From assembly GCA_034434515.1 (NCBI GenBank), contig DAOTZA010000054.1:24017-88016 (forward strand): 64,000 nucleotides of DNA. Reading direction: 5' to 3'. Made by a program: the position numbers and the translations under genes. Origin of the DNA: NAK19 sp034434515 (GTDB taxonomy: Bacteria; Chloroflexota; Anaerolineae; Anaerolineales; UBA4823). The notes under the pieces are model-generated. The model had not been told where the DNA came from, made no database searches, and saw only the letters and a list, made by a program, of their open reading frames with translations. This document shows, one piece after another, positions 8,277 through 15,734 of this stretch (the first letter of the stretch is position 1; the number at the start of each line of letters is the position of its first letter).

Positions 8277-9443
8277 ATGAATGCCTATCTCGTCATTGGT
8301 TCGGGTCGTCAGGGGTGCGCTGCAGGATATGACATGGCGCGCTGGGGTGATGCCTCACAAGTTGTGATGGCTGACGTTAATTTCGAGGTAGCCCAGAAGG
8401 CTGCCAAACGCATCAACGGATTGCTCAACAAAGAAATTGCCGTTCCGATACAGTTAGATGTACACGATGAACCTGCGGTACGGAAGGCGATGCAAGGCAA
8501 GGCGGCTTGTCTGAGTGCAGTGCCGTATTATTACAACCTTCCATTGACCAAAATTGCCATTGAAGAGAAAGTAAATTTTTGTGATTTGGGAGGCAATACC
8601 GACATTGCTCTGGAACAGCACAAACTGGATACACAAGCCAAACAAAACGGTGTGAGTGTTATCCCCAATTGCGGTCAAGTGCCGGGCATGGGAACAACGT
8701 TGATTGTTTATGCCATGAGTCTATTGGATGAAGTTTTGGATGTTTATATGTGGGATGGCGGTCTGCCTCAGAAACCAAAACCACCCTTTAATTACTTGTT
8801 GACCTTTCACATTGCCGGTTTGACCAATGAGTATGCTGAACCAGCCGTGTTTATCCGCAACTGGAAGGTCACTCAGGTCGAATCGATAACGGAACTTGAG
8901 ACTGTGCAATTTCCTTCCCCGATTGGAACCTTAGAGGCTTTTGTCACCGGGGGAGGGTTAGACACCCTGCCCTGGACTTACGAAGGCAAACTGCGCACAC
9001 TGCAAAACCTGACTTTACGCTATCCTGGACACTATGAAAAATTGCGCGCTTACCGGGAATTGGGACTCTGGGACTTGACTCCCATTCGCGTTGGAAACAT
9101 CGAGGTAGTGCCACGCGAGGTCTTCCATGCTTTGTTTGAGCCAAAAGTGGTTGACCCAACCCAAAAGGATCTCATTATTATCCGCATCCGGGCGGTGGGG
9201 AAGAAGGATGGTAAGGAAGCTGAAGCCTGGATCGTAGTCATTGACTATTATGATGATCAGACAGGGTTTACAGCGATGGAACGCGGCACCGGCTGGAGCG
9301 CAGCTATTGTCGCCGAGATGATGGCGAAACAAGAAACACCCCGCGGCGCTGGTGGGGTAGAGAAGATGGTACCGGCTGAGCCTTTTATCCGGCATCTGGG
9401 TGCGCGCGGCATAGGGGTTCAGCAGGAAATTCGCTATCTATAA
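8277..9443 (+). CDS. Saccharopine-dehydrogenase-family oxidoreductase (LysDH-like)
   Basis: A 388-aa NAD(P)-dependent enzyme with an N-terminal Rossmann fold (LVIGSGRQGCAAGYDMARWG) and family segments CLSAVPYYYNLPLTKIAIE, NFCDLGGNTD and PNCGQVPGMGTTL. The C-terminal catalytic half is of the saccharopine dehydrogenase / lysine 6-dehydrogenase type. The substrate cannot be read from sequence; an amino acid or imino acid is likely. ATG 8277 has AGGAGG at 8267-8272. It lies 21 bases after the DMT transporter and 142 bases before the MttB-like gene, so the three may form a unit for amine or amino-acid use. Confidence 0.85.
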   Translation: MNAYLVIGSGRQGCAAGYDMARWGDASQVVMADVNFEVAQKAAKRINGLLNKEIAVPIQLDVHDEPAVRKAMQGKAACLSAVPYYYNLPLTKIAIEEKVNFCDLGGNTDIALEQHKLDTQAKQNGVSVIPNCGQVPGMGTTLIVYAMSLLDEVLDVYMWDGGLPQKPKPPFNYLLTFHIAGLTNEYAEPAVFIRNWKVTQVESITELETVQFPSPIGTLEAFVTGGGLDTLPWTYEGKLRTLQNLTLRYPGHYEKLRAYRELGLWDLTPIRVGNIEVVPREVFHALFEPKVVDPTQKDLIIIRIRAVGKKDGKEAEAWIVVIDYYDDQTGFTAMERGTGWSAAIVAEMMAKQETPRGAGGVEKMVPAEPFIRHLGARGIGVQQEIRYL

Positions 9444-9470
9444 ACATTCGGCAGACGTTCCGTGAGCCCA

Positions 9471-9535
9471 TTGCAAAAACGAACCGCGGTGAGCGTCGAA
9501 CGAAAAATGTCGACGCTGAAACACACGTTTTGCAA
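9471..9535. repeat. Nested inverted repeat between two genes
   Basis: An outer stem TTGCAAAAACG (9471-9481) pairs with CGTTTTGCAA (9526-9535), with one bulged A. An inner stem AGCGTCGA (9492-9499) pairs exactly with TCGACGCT (9510-9517). It lies between the oxidoreductase and methyltransferase genes and may act as an attenuator or terminator; it is followed by GGGGTCTTGTTTT. Confidence 0.5.
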
Positions 9536-9585
9536 GGGGTCTTGTTTTGAATTGAAGGGTATCATTGATAAAAAGAGGCTAACCG

Positions 9586-11055
9586 ATGCAACCGAAGATC
9601 GAACTCCTATCTCCGGAGTTGGTAGGTCGAGTTCTAGATGAAGCATTCCAACTTCTGCAAACAGTTGGTGTGAAGGTTCAATCGCCGGCTGCCAGGCGTC
9701 TTCTTGCCGAGGGGGGCGCGTTGGTTCAAGAAGATACCGAGGTGGTCTTTATCCCGGAAAGCCTGGTTCGGAAGGCATTGGCGACCGTTCCAAGCACCTT
9801 TCAGCTCTTTAATCGAGATGGTGAAGACTCGCTTCACTTAGGTGGCGATGCGGTTCACTTTGATCCCGGCTCTTGCGGCGTTCATATGCTCGAGGCGAAG
9901 AGCCTTGTTCACCGTCCTTCCTGTACGGAGGATCTGATCCAGATTATTAAACTCACCGAAATGCTGCCTCAATACGATGCCCAATCAACGGCGCTGGTAT
10001 GCAATGAGGTACCCAAACAAATCGGTGATTTATACCGTTTATATCTGGTCTTGATGTTCTCTAAGAAACCCATAATCACCGGAGCTTTCTCGAAGCAGAC
10101 GGCGCATTTCATGTTCGATATGCTGGCGTTGTTTCGCGGTGGAAGGGAAGGATTAAGACAAAAACCAATGGCGATTTTCGATGTTTGTCCTTCACCGCCC
10201 ATGATTTGGAGTGATTTTGCAGCTCAAAATTTGATCGACCTTGCCCAGGCATGGGTTCCAGCCGAGATCGTTTCCATGCCGTTAGCCGGCGTAGCTGCGC
10301 CTGTTACTTTGATTGGAGCGGTGGTGCAACATGCTGTAGAAACATTGAGTGGGATCACTTTGCATCAATTAGCTCAAGCGGGAGCGCCGGTGATTTGGGG
10401 GGGTGCGCCGGCAATCTTCGACATGCGTTATGGGACAACTCCAATGGGCGCAATTGAGACGGCAATGATCGATGTTGCCACAGCGCAGATCGGTAAAGCG
10501 TTGGGCATTCCGACCCACACGTATCTCGGCGCCAGCGACGCCAAACTGGTAGATGCCCAGGCAGGATTGGAGAGCGGAATGAGCGCTTTAATTGGGGCTT
10601 TAGCCGGCATTAACATGATCTCTGGCGCAGGGATGTTGGATTTTCTAGCCTGTCAAAGCCTTGAGAAATTAGTTATCGATGCCGAGATTATCGGGATGGT
10701 TAAGCGACTTTTGAAAGGGATTGAGGTGCATAGCGAGACCCTGGCTACGGCGTTATTTGAGGACTTCCGTTTTCGTTTTAAGGGAGATTTCCTCAGGCAG
10801 CGAATCACACGGCAACTATTTCCTGTCGAGCAATATCTTCCCTCCGAGGTAATTGATCGCGGGTCTCTGCGCCTGTGGGAGGAAGTGGGGAAACCAGATG
10901 CTTTCCAACGAGCAGGGGTGCGCGTTCGGGAATTATTGGAGAATTACCAACGCCCGCCAATCGATGAGCATTGTCAGGATACACTTATTGCTTTGGTAGA
11001 GGAATTAGCAAGAGAGGCAGGCATGGATGCATTACCGGAAATCTTGCGGAAGTAA
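9586..11055 (+). CDS. Non-pyrrolysine MttB-family methyltransferase
   Basis: A 489-aa trimethylamine-methyltransferase (MttB) superfamily protein. True MttB has a pyrrolysine encoded by an in-frame TAG; here the frame is uninterrupted, placing it with the non-Pyl group (for example the glycine-betaine methyltransferase MtgB) that moves a methyl from a quaternary amine to a corrinoid protein. Family stretches include DPGSCGVHMLE, KKPIITGAFS, SPPMIWSDFAAQ and GAPVIWGGAPAIFD. No corrinoid protein or reductive activase lies nearby, so the methyl acceptor is unknown. Start ATG 9586 has AGAGG upstream. Its 3' end abuts repeat units. Confidence 0.85.
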   Translation: MQPKIELLSPELVGRVLDEAFQLLQTVGVKVQSPAARRLLAEGGALVQEDTEVVFIPESLVRKALATVPSTFQLFNRDGEDSLHLGGDAVHFDPGSCGVHMLEAKSLVHRPSCTEDLIQIIKLTEMLPQYDAQSTALVCNEVPKQIGDLYRLYLVLMFSKKPIITGAFSKQTAHFMFDMLALFRGGREGLRQKPMAIFDVCPSPPMIWSDFAAQNLIDLAQAWVPAEIVSMPLAGVAAPVTLIGAVVQHAVETLSGITLHQLAQAGAPVIWGGAPAIFDMRYGTTPMGAIETAMIDVATAQIGKALGIPTHTYLGASDAKLVDAQAGLESGMSALIGALAGINMISGAGMLDFLACQSLEKLVIDAEIIGMVKRLLKGIEVHSETLATALFEDFRFRFKGDFLRQRITRQLFPVEQYLPSEVIDRGSLRLWEEVGKPDAFQRAGVRVRELLENYQRPPIDEHCQDTLIALVEELAREAGMDALPEILRK

Positions 11056-11066
11056 GAAACTTGGAA

Positions 11067-11153
11067 TGCGGAAGCGAGGTTTTCGCACTCAAAAAAACGA
11101 AAGCCTGGCTTTCGCACTCCAAATAGCGAAAGTGTGGCTGATGTACTTCAAAA
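11067..11153. repeat. Three tandem 29-nt CGGAAGC-type repeat units
   Basis: Units at 11067-11095, 11096-11124 and 11125-11153 have a 29-nt period and share the pattern CGGAAGC, GTGGCT, TTCGCACTCCAAA. They match the array at 26655 and single copies elsewhere. The array sits directly after the MttB-like gene. Confidence 0.75.
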
Positions 11154-11154
11154 A

Positions 11155-11180
11155 GCGGAGGTGGCGAGCTCCACCTCCGC
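11155..11180. terminator. Strong hairpin between convergent genes
   Basis: GCGGAGGTGG (11155-11164) pairs perfectly with CCACCTCCGC (11171-11180) around a 6-base loop. It lies between the MttB-like gene (+) and the Hsp20 gene (-), in a place suited to a bidirectional terminator, although no T-run follows on either side. It looks derived from the adjacent repeat unit. Confidence 0.55.
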
Positions 11181-11198
11181 CTAGTGAACTATCGCAGC

Positions 11199-11609
11199 TT
11201 AATTCGACTTTATGGTGATCTTTTTCGCTTTGGCAGCTTCAGCTTTGGGTAAGACCAGGCGCAAGACACCCTGTCGGTATGAGGCTTCAATATGGTCTTG
11301 GTCAATTTCATTGGAGAGGCGGAAGCTGCGCTGATAATCACCAACTTCATATTCTTGCAACGCTAAAGCGTAGTTTTCAGGTTCTTTAGGATCAACGAGG
11401 GCGTGCACGGTAAGGATATTTTTCTCTAAGGTAATGTCAATATCCTCTTCTTTAGCGCCAGGGATATCCATTAAGAGAACCAGAGCATCGTTGGTCTCAT
11501 AAATATCGGAGCGAGGCAGGAAGGTAATTCGATCGCGGGTTAATTCCGTCCCTTCGCTCAAGGCAACTTCTTGTTTTTCTGCATCCAGGGTTTTTTCGCT
11601 GTCGGTCAT
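11199..11609 (-). CDS. Small heat-shock protein Hsp20
   Basis: A 136-aa alpha-crystallin-type chaperone that binds unfolding proteins in the cytoplasm. The alpha-crystallin domain spans about 28-125, with LVLLMDIPGAKEEDIDITLE and the strand FRLSNEIDQDHIEASYRQGV. The C-terminal G-V-L-R-L-V-L-P-K-A element is the usual core-closing strand. GGAGGT lies 7 bases before the start. It follows the other Hsp20 gene by 18 bases and was probably duplicated from it; the two are co-oriented and likely co-transcribed. Confidence 0.93.
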   Translation of the reverse strand: MTDSEKTLDAEKQEVALSEGTELTRDRITFLPRSDIYETNDALVLLMDIPGAKEEDIDITLEKNILTVHALVDPKEPENYALALQEYEVGDYQRSFRLSNEIDQDHIEASYRQGVLRLVLPKAEAAKAKKITIKSN

Positions 11610-11627
11610 GGTTCACCTCCATTTCGC

Positions 11628-12068
11628 TTATTTGGCGACAACCTTAATCTTCTTGGGTTTTTCTTCTTCTTTCCGTGGCAAGGTGATGGTGATTACACCG
11701 TTCTCAAAGTTGGCTTCCACTTTGTTGGCGTCAACGGCAAAGGGTAGTTGAATTGAGCGAGCAAACTTTCCACATCCTCGCTCGCGGCGATGATAACGGA
11801 CATCTTCACCCACTGGCTCTGGTTGACGCTCGCCACTGATGGTAAGTAAGTCATTGACCACACTGATATCGATGTCCTCAGGCTTGATGCCGGGTACTTC
11901 AGCGGTGAGGATGATACCTTCATCACTGACCCATAGATTCATGGCGGGGAAAGATGGCGCAGCCTGAATTCGGCGGGGCGAGAAACTTTCCATTAATCGA
12001 TTCATTTCGCGTTGTAACCGTTCGACTTCTTGCCAGACGGATGGAGCGCGGTATCTGCGGTAATACAT
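11628..12068 (-). CDS. Small heat-shock protein Hsp20
   Basis: A 146-aa alpha-crystallin-family chaperone, the first gene of an Hsp20 pair. The N-terminus VWQEVERLQREMNRLME is a common Hsp20 opening. The domain shows LTAEVPGIKPEDIDISV and FARSIQLPFAVDANKVEA, then FENGVITITLPRKEEEKPK. AAGGAGGT precedes ATG (12068). A candidate -10 on the minus strand (TATCAT, at 12101-12106) lies upstream. It is divergent from the J-protein gene, giving a small chaperone cluster. Confidence 0.93.
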   Translation of the reverse strand: MYYRRYRAPSVWQEVERLQREMNRLMESFSPRRIQAAPSFPAMNLWVSDEGIILTAEVPGIKPEDIDISVVNDLLTISGERQPEPVGEDVRYHRRERGCGKFARSIQLPFAVDANKVEANFENGVITITLPRKEEEKPKKIKVVAK

Positions 12069-12386
12069 ATCTCAACCTCCTTCTTGAAAAATTTTTCTAT
12101 ATGATAGAGGTGGTATGTAAGAAGGGTAAAAACGGATTGTAAGAAATCTATCTAAACTGTGGCGAATATTCAGATGGTATCGTTTGATTTTGGTGGGTTA
12201 TCGGGAAATCGCCATGAACTGCTGTTGATGGAGTGATGGTTTTTTCTCTTTGTTATCCCTTTGTTGACGGGTCTCTAAGGAAATATTAACAATTCTGTGT
12301 TAACTTTAGCAGCTTGGGAATATCTCCATTTTTTCTTGAAAAAACTCTTTAAGCAATCAATGTAAATTTAAGGTCAGTGATAGAAT
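12069..12386. promoter_or_regulatory. Divergent chaperone promoter region
   Basis: 318 bases between hsp20 (-) and the J-protein gene (+). I see a candidate minus-strand -10 (TATCAT at 12101-12106) and possible plus-strand elements (TTGACG at 12264, TTGAAA at 12336), none with an ideal partner. There is no CIRCE inverted repeat (TTAGCACTC-N9-GAGTGCTAA), so HrcA control is not supported. Confidence 0.4.
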
Positions 12387-13355
12387 ATGGTTATGCAATT
12401 TCGTGATTATTATCAAATCTTAGGTGTTGATAAGAACGCTTCGGAAGCTGAGATCAAAAAAGCTTACCGAAAATTGGCGCGCAAATATCACCCGGATGTA
12501 AATCCTGGCGATAAGGCCGCCGAAGAGAAATTCAAGGAAATCAACGAAGCCTATGAAGTGCTTTCCGACCCGCAAAAAAGGGAAAAATATGACCGCTTTG
12601 GAGCGCAGTGGCGACAGTACGAACGAGCTGGCGGAAGGCCAGAAGACTTCGATTGGTCGGCCTGGACAACGCAACCTGGAGGGAGAACCTATACCCGTAC
12701 GGTAACCCCGGAAGAGTTTGAGCAAATGTTTGGGGGTGGCTTGGGAGGCTTTTCCGACTTCTTTGAAGCTCTCTTCGGTGGGATGGGGCAAAGAATGAGC
12801 GGTTTTGGTACCCGCACCCGCACTGCTCGCCAGACCGCGACGCGCGATGTCGAATATCCGGTGCAAATTACGCTGGAGGAAGCCTTTTATGGTACCTCGC
12901 GCAAGATGGAGTTCGAGGATGGCCGCCAGATTGAGGCGCGTATCCCACGCGGGGTTAAGACCGGCTCCAAGGTGCGTTTAAGCGGTCAAGGGGCGCCGAA
13001 CGCCTACGGACAGAAAGGCGACCTGTATTTGAAAATTGAGGTATTGCCGCACAATCGTTTCGAACGCGATGGTGATGATCTGAAGACCCAACAAACCATT
13101 GACCTCTACACCGCTTTATTGGGCGGTAAGGTGAATGTTTCCACGATCGATAAAACGGTGGAACTCATCATTCCACCCGAAACCCAAAACGGAAAAATCT
13201 TTCGCCTGCGGGGATTGGGGATGCCGAACGTGAAAAATCCTGAGCAGCGTGGCGACCTCTACGTTACCGTCAACGTTGAACTGCCGCGCAATCTAACTGA
13301 CGAAGAAAAACGCCTCTTTGAGCAATTACGCCAGTTGCGCCAGAAAAGACGATAA
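12387..13355 (+). CDS. cbpA: DnaJ-like co-chaperone, CbpA type
   Basis: A 322-aa J-domain protein that stimulates DnaK ATPase and delivers clients. The J domain (about 5-70) has the HPD motif in YHPDVNPGD. A Gly/Phe-rich linker with FGGGLGGFSDFFEALFGGMG follows, then two C-terminal substrate-binding domains (ITLEEAFYGTSRKMEF, and FRLRGLGMPNVKNPEQRGDL). The cysteine-rich zinc domain of DnaJ is absent, hence class II / CbpA. ATG 12393 is an equally good start (MQFRDYYQILGV). The gene faces the Hsp20 pair across a shared regulatory gap. Confidence 0.92.
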   Translation: MVMQFRDYYQILGVDKNASEAEIKKAYRKLARKYHPDVNPGDKAAEEKFKEINEAYEVLSDPQKREKYDRFGAQWRQYERAGGRPEDFDWSAWTTQPGGRTYTRTVTPEEFEQMFGGGLGGFSDFFEALFGGMGQRMSGFGTRTRTARQTATRDVEYPVQITLEEAFYGTSRKMEFEDGRQIEARIPRGVKTGSKVRLSGQGAPNAYGQKGDLYLKIEVLPHNRFERDGDDLKTQQTIDLYTALLGGKVNVSTIDKTVELIIPPETQNGKIFRLRGLGMPNVKNPEQRGDLYVTVNVELPRNLTDEEKRLFEQLRQLRQKRR

Positions 13356-13364
13356 TGCAATACC

Positions 13365-14285
13365 CTACTGAGTTATAAAGGGTTTGCCATCTGCGGCGCA
13401 GATCAGTTGGATAACGTTTTTACCCGAAGCTGCTGCCAGCGGTACACTACCCCCTGGTTCTACCGACTGACCGGCCATATAAAAGTGATGGAGGCGTGGC
13501 AGGGTCTTTGAGACGCCATTAATCAGCATGGGCATGGTTTCCGTCTGGGCTTTATAAAAAATTTCACCGCCTAGTTCAAGAAAACGACTTTCAATCGCCT
13601 GAGCAAAAGCCAACGACCCACCACAGGGAAAGCCGGCGTTGTGATTGTGCATGTAGGCTAGCAACGCCATCCCCATCATCACCGGAGCTTCTTCCCAGGA
13701 GAACATCTGGGCAAAGGCGCGCTTGAGAAAAGGGTGCTGAAAGCGGGAGGCAAACTCACCTGCTGAGAGGGTTGCCCATTTTGCCATAGGGAGCAGGTAC
13801 GGCATCATCTTCATTCCAAACTCACGCCAGTCCACGGTGTTCATCAACTGGCGCGGTTTGCGATACAGCGCTGAGAGGTCAAAATGAGTAAATTGGCGCA
13901 CACCAGCGCAGAATTGCTTGATTAATGGTGCATCTTGAGGGGAAATTTGGCAGAGGTGATCTTGAAGCTGGTCGGGATCGCAATAGACAATCAGCGTGTT
14001 TTCTCCATCGGTGATGCGTTGATATTCGTTATGATTGATCATCGGGCGGTTTTGGATGGCACCGAGTTCTAGCCAGAGGTCATTAAAAGGTTGCCCTTTG
14101 CCTGATCCAAATAGATAGTGAATGCAGCCGTCAAAAGTATACCCCTTGCGCTCCCATGCCGTGCAAAGTCCGCCCGGCAAATGATGCATCTCAAAAATCG
14201 TTGCTTTATAACCGTTCATTCGGGCATAGCAGCCGGCTGCTAAACCCGCAATTCCCCCACCTATAATCAAAATGTGTTTTTGCAT
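13365..14285 (-). CDS. CrtI/CrtD-like FAD oxidoreductase, internally deleted
   Basis: The N-terminus has the FAD-binding dinucleotide fold ILIIGGGIAGLAAGCYARMN and the phytoene-desaturase-like HHLPGGLCTAWERKGYTFDG. The C-terminus has the matching NFYMAGQ-type segment (HFYMAGQSVEPGGSVPLAAA). The protein is only 306 aa whereas relatives run to about 500. Sequence jumps from GGEIFYKAQTE (where the FAD domain normally continues) straight to TMPMLINGVSKTLP, which belongs near the C-terminus. I infer an in-frame loss of about 190 codons. The FAD site may survive but the substrate domain would be disrupted, so this may be a decaying gene. It follows the DUF2207-like gene by 12 bases. Confidence 0.75.
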   Translation of the reverse strand: MQKHILIIGGGIAGLAAGCYARMNGYKATIFEMHHLPGGLCTAWERKGYTFDGCIHYLFGSGKGQPFNDLWLELGAIQNRPMINHNEYQRITDGENTLIVYCDPDQLQDHLCQISPQDAPLIKQFCAGVRQFTHFDLSALYRKPRQLMNTVDWREFGMKMMPYLLPMAKWATLSAGEFASRFQHPFLKRAFAQMFSWEEAPVMMGMALLAYMHNHNAGFPCGGSLAFAQAIESRFLELGGEIFYKAQTETMPMLINGVSKTLPRLHHFYMAGQSVEPGGSVPLAAASGKNVIQLICAADGKPFITQ

Positions 14286-14297
14286 AGCATTATTTTA

Positions 14298-15482
14298 CTA
14301 TTGAATTCCACTCCAGACAGTCTCAGAACTTCCTCCTTCTTCGAAAGTAACCGGTGCGTAGGATGCGTCGGTAGCAGTGAGGGCTAAAACCATAGCGGCA
14401 AAAGCATCTTTTGCGCTATCTCGCTCGGCAGAATTAACAGTGCTGAACCAATCCGGTAGGGTACCTTCTGAGTGCTTGAAGAAATGGCTTACCCATTGAT
14501 CCAAAAAGCCAAACCCAGCCGCAAACGGTAGATAGCGATCAAAGAGAACCGGATTCGGTTGTTGCTTCTCATCTTGCGTCATCTTTTTGAGGGATGTGGC
14601 GAAGGTCTGCCATTGAACGGCTTGATGTACCCCTTCGTCAGTGAGTGTCGAAAGGCTGAGGGAGAGACTTAATCCAACCAAACCTGCCAGCAAGAAGCCA
14701 CCGCCACTGCCCATTAGAATCGCTCCCGCTGAATACCTCCACCCGATGCCGATCCCCACCGCAAAGATCAGCAAGCCAATCGTCATAATTGCCCCGGATA
14801 GAAAAGCAAATTGTTGGCGTTTATCTGTTCGCTCGAGGCTATGCCAACCACGCAGGGTCAATTCGTCATCTAAAGCTTTTTGGTAGGTTTTGGAATAAGC
14901 CAGTTGAACGACCCGTGATAAAGGTACGCGATCGATTTTTTGGAAGCGAAACAGTACATCCAGAAAGGCTTCTTCGTGAGGTTCAAGGGGGTCTTTGATG
15001 GGCTGGCGGACGATCTCGAAAACGCTCTGTCCCCAATGGCTCTTTTTTTCTTCAATGCGCAGGAAGCCTCTTTGGGTGAGGTCAAAAAGGGTTGCCAATG
15101 CGGCGGTAGAAGAACCGCATAGGTGGGCTGCCAAGCCAGGCGATAGCGCTTGAGGAGGAAGAGTGTGCAATTTAAGGGCTTTGGCTGCACCATCTAGTTG
15201 CCTTTGAAAGTACAAGCGTTTCCGAAGGAGAAAGGTGATGCTTAACAAGCTGCTAATTGCGGCGGCTATTCCCCCTTGCAAGCGTGCCGTAGAGGCTGAG
15301 ATTTCAGCTTTCAAAATGGTCTCATACCCTAGTCGCTGAGACCGGATTGGATTGGTCTTGAGGTCGCCATAGAAGTGTGCATGTGGCAGGCTCTTTGCCA
15401 TTCCGATGCCTGCAAAGGTAAGTACACCCAGGACGCTAAGCAGACAGGTCATTAAGTATATTGATACATCTTTTTTCTTCAT
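14298..15482 (-). CDS. DUF2207-like membrane protein lacking the N-terminal domain
   Basis: A 394-aa membrane protein. The middle and C-terminal parts match the DUF2207/YciQ pattern: LATLFDLTQRGFLRIEEK, a TM pair (about 215-260), LTDEGVHQAVQWQTFATSL and FDRYLPFAAGFGFLDQW. DUF2207 proteins normally start with an extracytoplasmic domain of about 200 residues; here only a short exported segment lies between the N-terminal TM (about 8-30) and the next TM (about 68-88), so it seems shortened. AGAGGA precedes ATG 15482. Function unknown in the family. Probably transcribed with the CrtI-like gene. Confidence 0.75.
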   Translation of the reverse strand: MKKKDVSIYLMTCLLSVLGVLTFAGIGMAKSLPHAHFYGDLKTNPIRSQRLGYETILKAEISASTARLQGGIAAAISSLLSITFLLRKRLYFQRQLDGAAKALKLHTLPPQALSPGLAAHLCGSSTAALATLFDLTQRGFLRIEEKKSHWGQSVFEIVRQPIKDPLEPHEEAFLDVLFRFQKIDRVPLSRVVQLAYSKTYQKALDDELTLRGWHSLERTDKRQQFAFLSGAIMTIGLLIFAVGIGIGWRYSAGAILMGSGGGFLLAGLVGLSLSLSLSTLTDEGVHQAVQWQTFATSLKKMTQDEKQQPNPVLFDRYLPFAAGFGFLDQWVSHFFKHSEGTLPDWFSTVNSAERDSAKDAFAAMVLALTATDASYAPVTFEEGGSSETVWSGIQ

Positions 15483-15685
15483 TATGTTTCCTCTAAAAAA
15501 CCTGAGGATTCTTTATAATTTTACAGAACTCATGTTAACAAGTGAATAACGCCGGGGTTAACGTTCCTTAAGAGAACAAAGAGAAGTGCTGGTTCACTCC
15601 TCGGTGCTGGCTTAAGGCGTGTTCTGTGGGGGGATTCCTGCGGAGAAAAAATGGTTGAAGTGAGCTAGGGGAGACGGCATTGGTG

Positions 15686-15709
15686 CTGGTAGGGTTATGA
15701 CTCTACCAG
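15686..15709 (-). terminator. Hairpin after the SLT-domain gene
   Basis: CTGGTAG (15686-15692) pairs exactly with CTACCAG (15703-15709). It lies 26 bases past the stop of the minus-strand gene at 15735. No T-run follows, so it is a weak terminator candidate. The rest of the 15483-15734 gap shows nothing further I can name. Confidence 0.4.
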
Positions 15710-15734
15710 GGTTGTTGGGTGAGGCCATTACATA

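Noticed and set aside
9586..11055. Pyrrolysine-containing MttB
   Set aside because: There is no in-frame TAG in the coding sequence and no pyl genes nearby.
12069..12386. CIRCE/HrcA operator for the chaperone cluster
   Set aside because: The TTAGCACTC-N9-GAGTGCTAA repeat is absent.
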